Shown here piece after piece: positions 58,817 to 60,811 of a stretch of 60,811 nt of DNA. Position numbers and translations under genes: made by a program. Each line of letters starts with the position of its first letter. Positions within the stretch are counted from its first letter, which is position 1. The notes below the pieces were generated by a model. That model was not told the DNA's origin. It saw only the letters and a list, made by a program, of their open reading frames with translations, and did no database searches. The DNA comes from Clostridiales bacterium (GTDB taxonomy: Bacteria > Bacillota > Clostridia > Saccharofermentanales > Saccharofermentanaceae), in assembly GCA_017527865.1 (NCBI GenBank), contig JAFXPN010000016.1, positions 1 to 60,811 of the forward strand, in the 5' to 3' direction.

Positions 58817-60576
58817 TGTCTTACCTTGATATGAACCTCACGAAGCTGCTGTTCGGTAACATCTCCGGGAGCGCCGCACAGAAGATCCTGTGCATTGCCG
58901 TTCATCGGGAATGCTATTACCTCACGTATAGACTCCTCATTTCTCAAGAGCATGATCATACGGTCAACGCCGGGAGCCATGCCTGCATGCGGAGGAGCGC
59001 CGTACTGGAATGCGCTGTACAGAGCGCCGAACTTGATCTTAAGATCCTCTTCGGTATATCCGGCGATATCAAATGCCTTCTTCATGATCTCGACATCGTG
59101 ATTTCTCACGGCGCCGGAAGAGAGCTCCACGCCGTTGCATACGATATCGTACTGGTAAGCGAGGATATCCTCGGGCTTCTTTGTATTAAGAGCCTCAAGT
59201 CCGCCCTGAGGCATTGAGAAAGGATTGTGCGTGAAGATATATTTCTTCATTTCCTTGTCATATTCATACATCGGGAAATCGTTTACATAGCAGAAACGGA
59301 AAGCGTTCTTCTCGATAAGATCGAGCCTTGCGCCCAATTCATTCCTGATCCTGCCTGCGCACTCGTTGGCTCTTGCCTCGGTGTCAGCGATAAAGAAGAT
59401 CGTATCGCCCTGTGTAAGGCCTGCAAGTTCTTTAAGTTCATTCTTCATGTCGTCAGGTATGAACTTATCGATAGGTCCCTTGTAAGACATATCCTCAAGG
59501 ACTTCAAGGTAACCTAATCCGCCCATGCCAAGATCGTCCTGTGCGAACTTCAGCATCTTCTCATGCTGACCCTTGGAAAGCTTCGCATGAACATTGATAG
59601 CGCGGACAGTCTTGCCTATAAAAGCCTTGAACGTGCATCTCGAGAAGAACTCGGAAACATCGATTATCCTTAAAGGGTTCCTTAAGTCGGGCTTGTCCGT
59701 TCCAAACTCGAGCATCGCCTGCTTATAAGGGATTATCGGATACGGGGCTTCTGTCACGACAGCGCCCTCGGGAGCGAACTTCTTAAATGTCTTAGTGAGG
59801 ATCTGCTCTCCTACCGCGAATACATCCTCCTGTGTCGCAAAGCTCATCTCGAAGTCGAGCTGGTAGAACTCTCCCGGAGACCTGTCAGCCCTTGCGTCCT
59901 CGTCTCTGAAGCAGGGAGCGATCTGATAGTACTTATCGAATCCCGATACCATGAGAAGCTGCTTAAACTGCTGGGGAGCCTGAGGAAGAGCGTAGAATTT
60001 ACCCTTGTACTTTCTCGAAGGAACGATATAGTCTCTTGCGCCCTCCGGAGATGACGATGTCAGGATCGGAGTCTGGAACTCGACAAATCCCATATTCTCC
60101 ATCTCCTGTCTTAAATAAGAGATAACCTTGGAACGGAACAGGATATTGTCCTTTACCTTGCGGTTGCGAAGATCGAGGTAACGGTACTTAAGCCTTACGT
60201 CTTCCCTGATCTCCTTGCTTGTCTGAACTTCAAACGGAAGCTGTGAATAGATCCTGCCCAATACATCGACCTTCTTGCAGTCAAGCTCGATCGTACCGGT
60301 CTCGATCTTGGGATTATATGTCTCTTCATCACGGTGCTCGATCACACCTTCTACGCTTATGCACTCTTCCTTGACGAGTCCGTCGAGCAAAGACGTGTCG
60401 CGCATGACTACCTGCAGCACACCGTACTGGTCTCTCAGATCGATGAAGGAAACACCGCCGTGATCCCTGATATTCTCTATCCAGCCGCAGGCTCTTACGG
60501 TCTTACCGACATCAGCTTCGGTTATCGCGTTTATCAGCTTGTCTCTGTAGATGTTAGACATAGTAAACAACCCCAT
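58813..60576 (-). CDS. aspS: Aspartyl-tRNA synthetase
   Basis: 587 residues (or 582 from ATG 60561, MSNIYRDKL, which has GGGG about nine bases upstream and matches the family start better). Class II enzyme: OB-fold anticodon domain (1-110), motif 2 in FRDEDARADRSPGEFYQLDFEM, GAD insert (about 300-420) and motif 3 GMAPGVDRMIML. Bacterial-type, charges tRNA(Asp). Upstream is AT-rich with TATATA/TATTAT boxes; the promoter cannot be fixed. Confidence 0.96.
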   Translation of the reverse strand: MGLFTMSNIYRDKLINAITEADVGKTVRACGWIENIRDHGGVSFIDLRDQYGVLQVVMRDTSLLDGLVKEECISVEGVIEHRDEETYNPKIETGTIELDCKKVDVLGRIYSQLPFEVQTSKEIREDVRLKYRYLDLRNRKVKDNILFRSKVISYLRQEMENMGFVEFQTPILTSSSPEGARDYIVPSRKYKGKFYALPQAPQQFKQLLMVSGFDKYYQIAPCFRDEDARADRSPGEFYQLDFEMSFATQEDVFAVGEQILTKTFKKFAPEGAVVTEAPYPIIPYKQAMLEFGTDKPDLRNPLRIIDVSEFFSRCTFKAFIGKTVRAINVHAKLSKGQHEKMLKFAQDDLGMGGLGYLEVLEDMSYKGPIDKFIPDDMKNELKELAGLTQGDTIFFIADTEARANECAGRIRNELGARLDLIEKNAFRFCYVNDFPMYEYDKEMKKYIFTHNPFSMPQGGLEALNTKKPEDILAYQYDIVCNGVELSSGAVRNHDVEIMKKAFDIAGYTEEDLKIKFGALYSAFQYGAPPHAGMAPGVDRMIMLLRNEESIREVIAFPMNGNAQDLLCGAPGDVTEQQLREVHIKVRQ

Positions 60577-60653
60577 TTATTTATATATAATAAAAATACT
60601 CGAAAATGTTATTACATAACCCCTTCAAAGTCAAACACCCCGCTTGTGCGGCA

Positions 60654-60683
60654 TTGTCAAAGACAGCCGATTTTTATTATAAT
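60654..60683 (+). promoter_or_regulatory. Promoter of the terminal glycosyltransferase gene, leaderless type
   Basis: -35 TTGTCA (60654-60659) and perfect -10 TATAAT (60678-60683), spacer 18. The -10 box ends six bases before ATG 60690, and there is no ribosome site. Confidence 0.65.
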
Positions 60684-60689
60684 AATCCC

Positions 60690-60811
60690 ATGAAAAGATT
60701 GGCATTTGTTATCCCGTGGTACAGTGATGAGGTCAGAGGCGGAGCGGAGACTGAGCTTCGGGGCATCGCCAAGCACCTCGCCGCTTCCGGGATCGAACTC
60801 GAGATACTGAC
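60690..60811 (+). CDS. Glycosyltransferase family 4-like protein (5' end only)
   Basis: 40 codons and two bases up to the window end. MKRLAFVIPWYSDEVRGGAE followed by TELRGIAKHLAASGIELEIL is the N-terminal sequence type of GT4-like sugar transferases that build surface polysaccharides. The remaining domain is outside the window, so the sugar donor is unknown. Confidence 0.65.
   Translation, partial: MKRLAFVIPWYSDEVRGGAETELRGIAKHLAASGIELEIL

Overview
The window looks like chromosomal DNA of an anaerobic, glycogen-storing low-to-moderate GC Firmicute of class Clostridia. Supporting signs are a GlgC/GlgD pair, a ferredoxin-dependent 2-oxoacid oxidoreductase, an Nfn-type transhydrogenase pair, IreB, MutS2, a tRNA(Trp) T-box and the yrzL-yrrK-yrzB type cluster. 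Genus cannot be fixed from the sequence; a rumen or gut lineage near Lachnospiraceae/Oscillospiraceae is a guess. No tRNA, rRNA, IS element, phage gene or CRISPR array was seen.

Layout. 1-2418: start of a large minus-strand surface protein (choice-of-anchor A region plus Cna-B-like repeats) that runs off the left edge. 2618-11643: minus-strand glycogen operon glgB-glgC-glgD-glgA-GH13 amylase-SpoU/TrmH methyltransferase, promoter at 11675-11704. 11773-13011: AGE-family sugar epimerase with its own promoter. 13046-15690: four-subunit 2-oxoacid:ferredoxin oxidoreductase. 15843-17165: SPFH protein with three zinc ribbons. 17277-29736: long minus-strand unit uvrB-dnaE-esterase-pfkA-mutS2-P-loop ATPase-membrane fusion protein. 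29905-32183: NfnA/NfnB-like pair. 32280-36977: GH25 lipoprotein, ABC-2 exporter (ATPase plus two permeases) and a YwaF-like membrane protein. 37001-39011: divergent K+ uptake pair ktrB-ktrA. 39020-42738: two unrecognised membrane proteins and a ligand-binding diguanylate cyclase. 42865-45387: CopA with a C-terminal second metal-binding domain. 45405-49796 (minus): membrane-anchored glycosidase-like protein, CAAX protease and two DUF1292 proteins. 49797-50343: regulatory region with a Trp T-box. 50344-56742: trpEGDCFBA. 56743-60576 (minus): ruvX, ireB, mtaB, aspS. 60690-end: start of a glycosyltransferase.

How it fits together. Sugar metabolism dominates: glycogen synthesis and turnover, a sugar epimerase, phosphofructokinase and an esterase of the feruloyl-esterase type. 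Ferredoxin-linked redox enzymes (Kor/Vor, Nfn) fit a strict fermenter. The trp operon sits in the opposite orientation between ruvX and the DUF1292 genes, which are neighbours in many Firmicutes, so it was probably inserted there.

The most unusual signals are several promoters whose -10 box ends only 6-7 bases before the start codon with no ribosome binding site (uvrB, AGE epimerase, GH25 lipoprotein, ktrB, terminal glycosyltransferase), implying leaderless mRNAs; long Lys/Ala-rich tails on both GlgA and GlgB; an internal Shine-Dalgarno and ATG in copA that could make a free CopZ-like chaperone; and an inverted repeat at the uvrB promoter that may be a variant damage-response operator.
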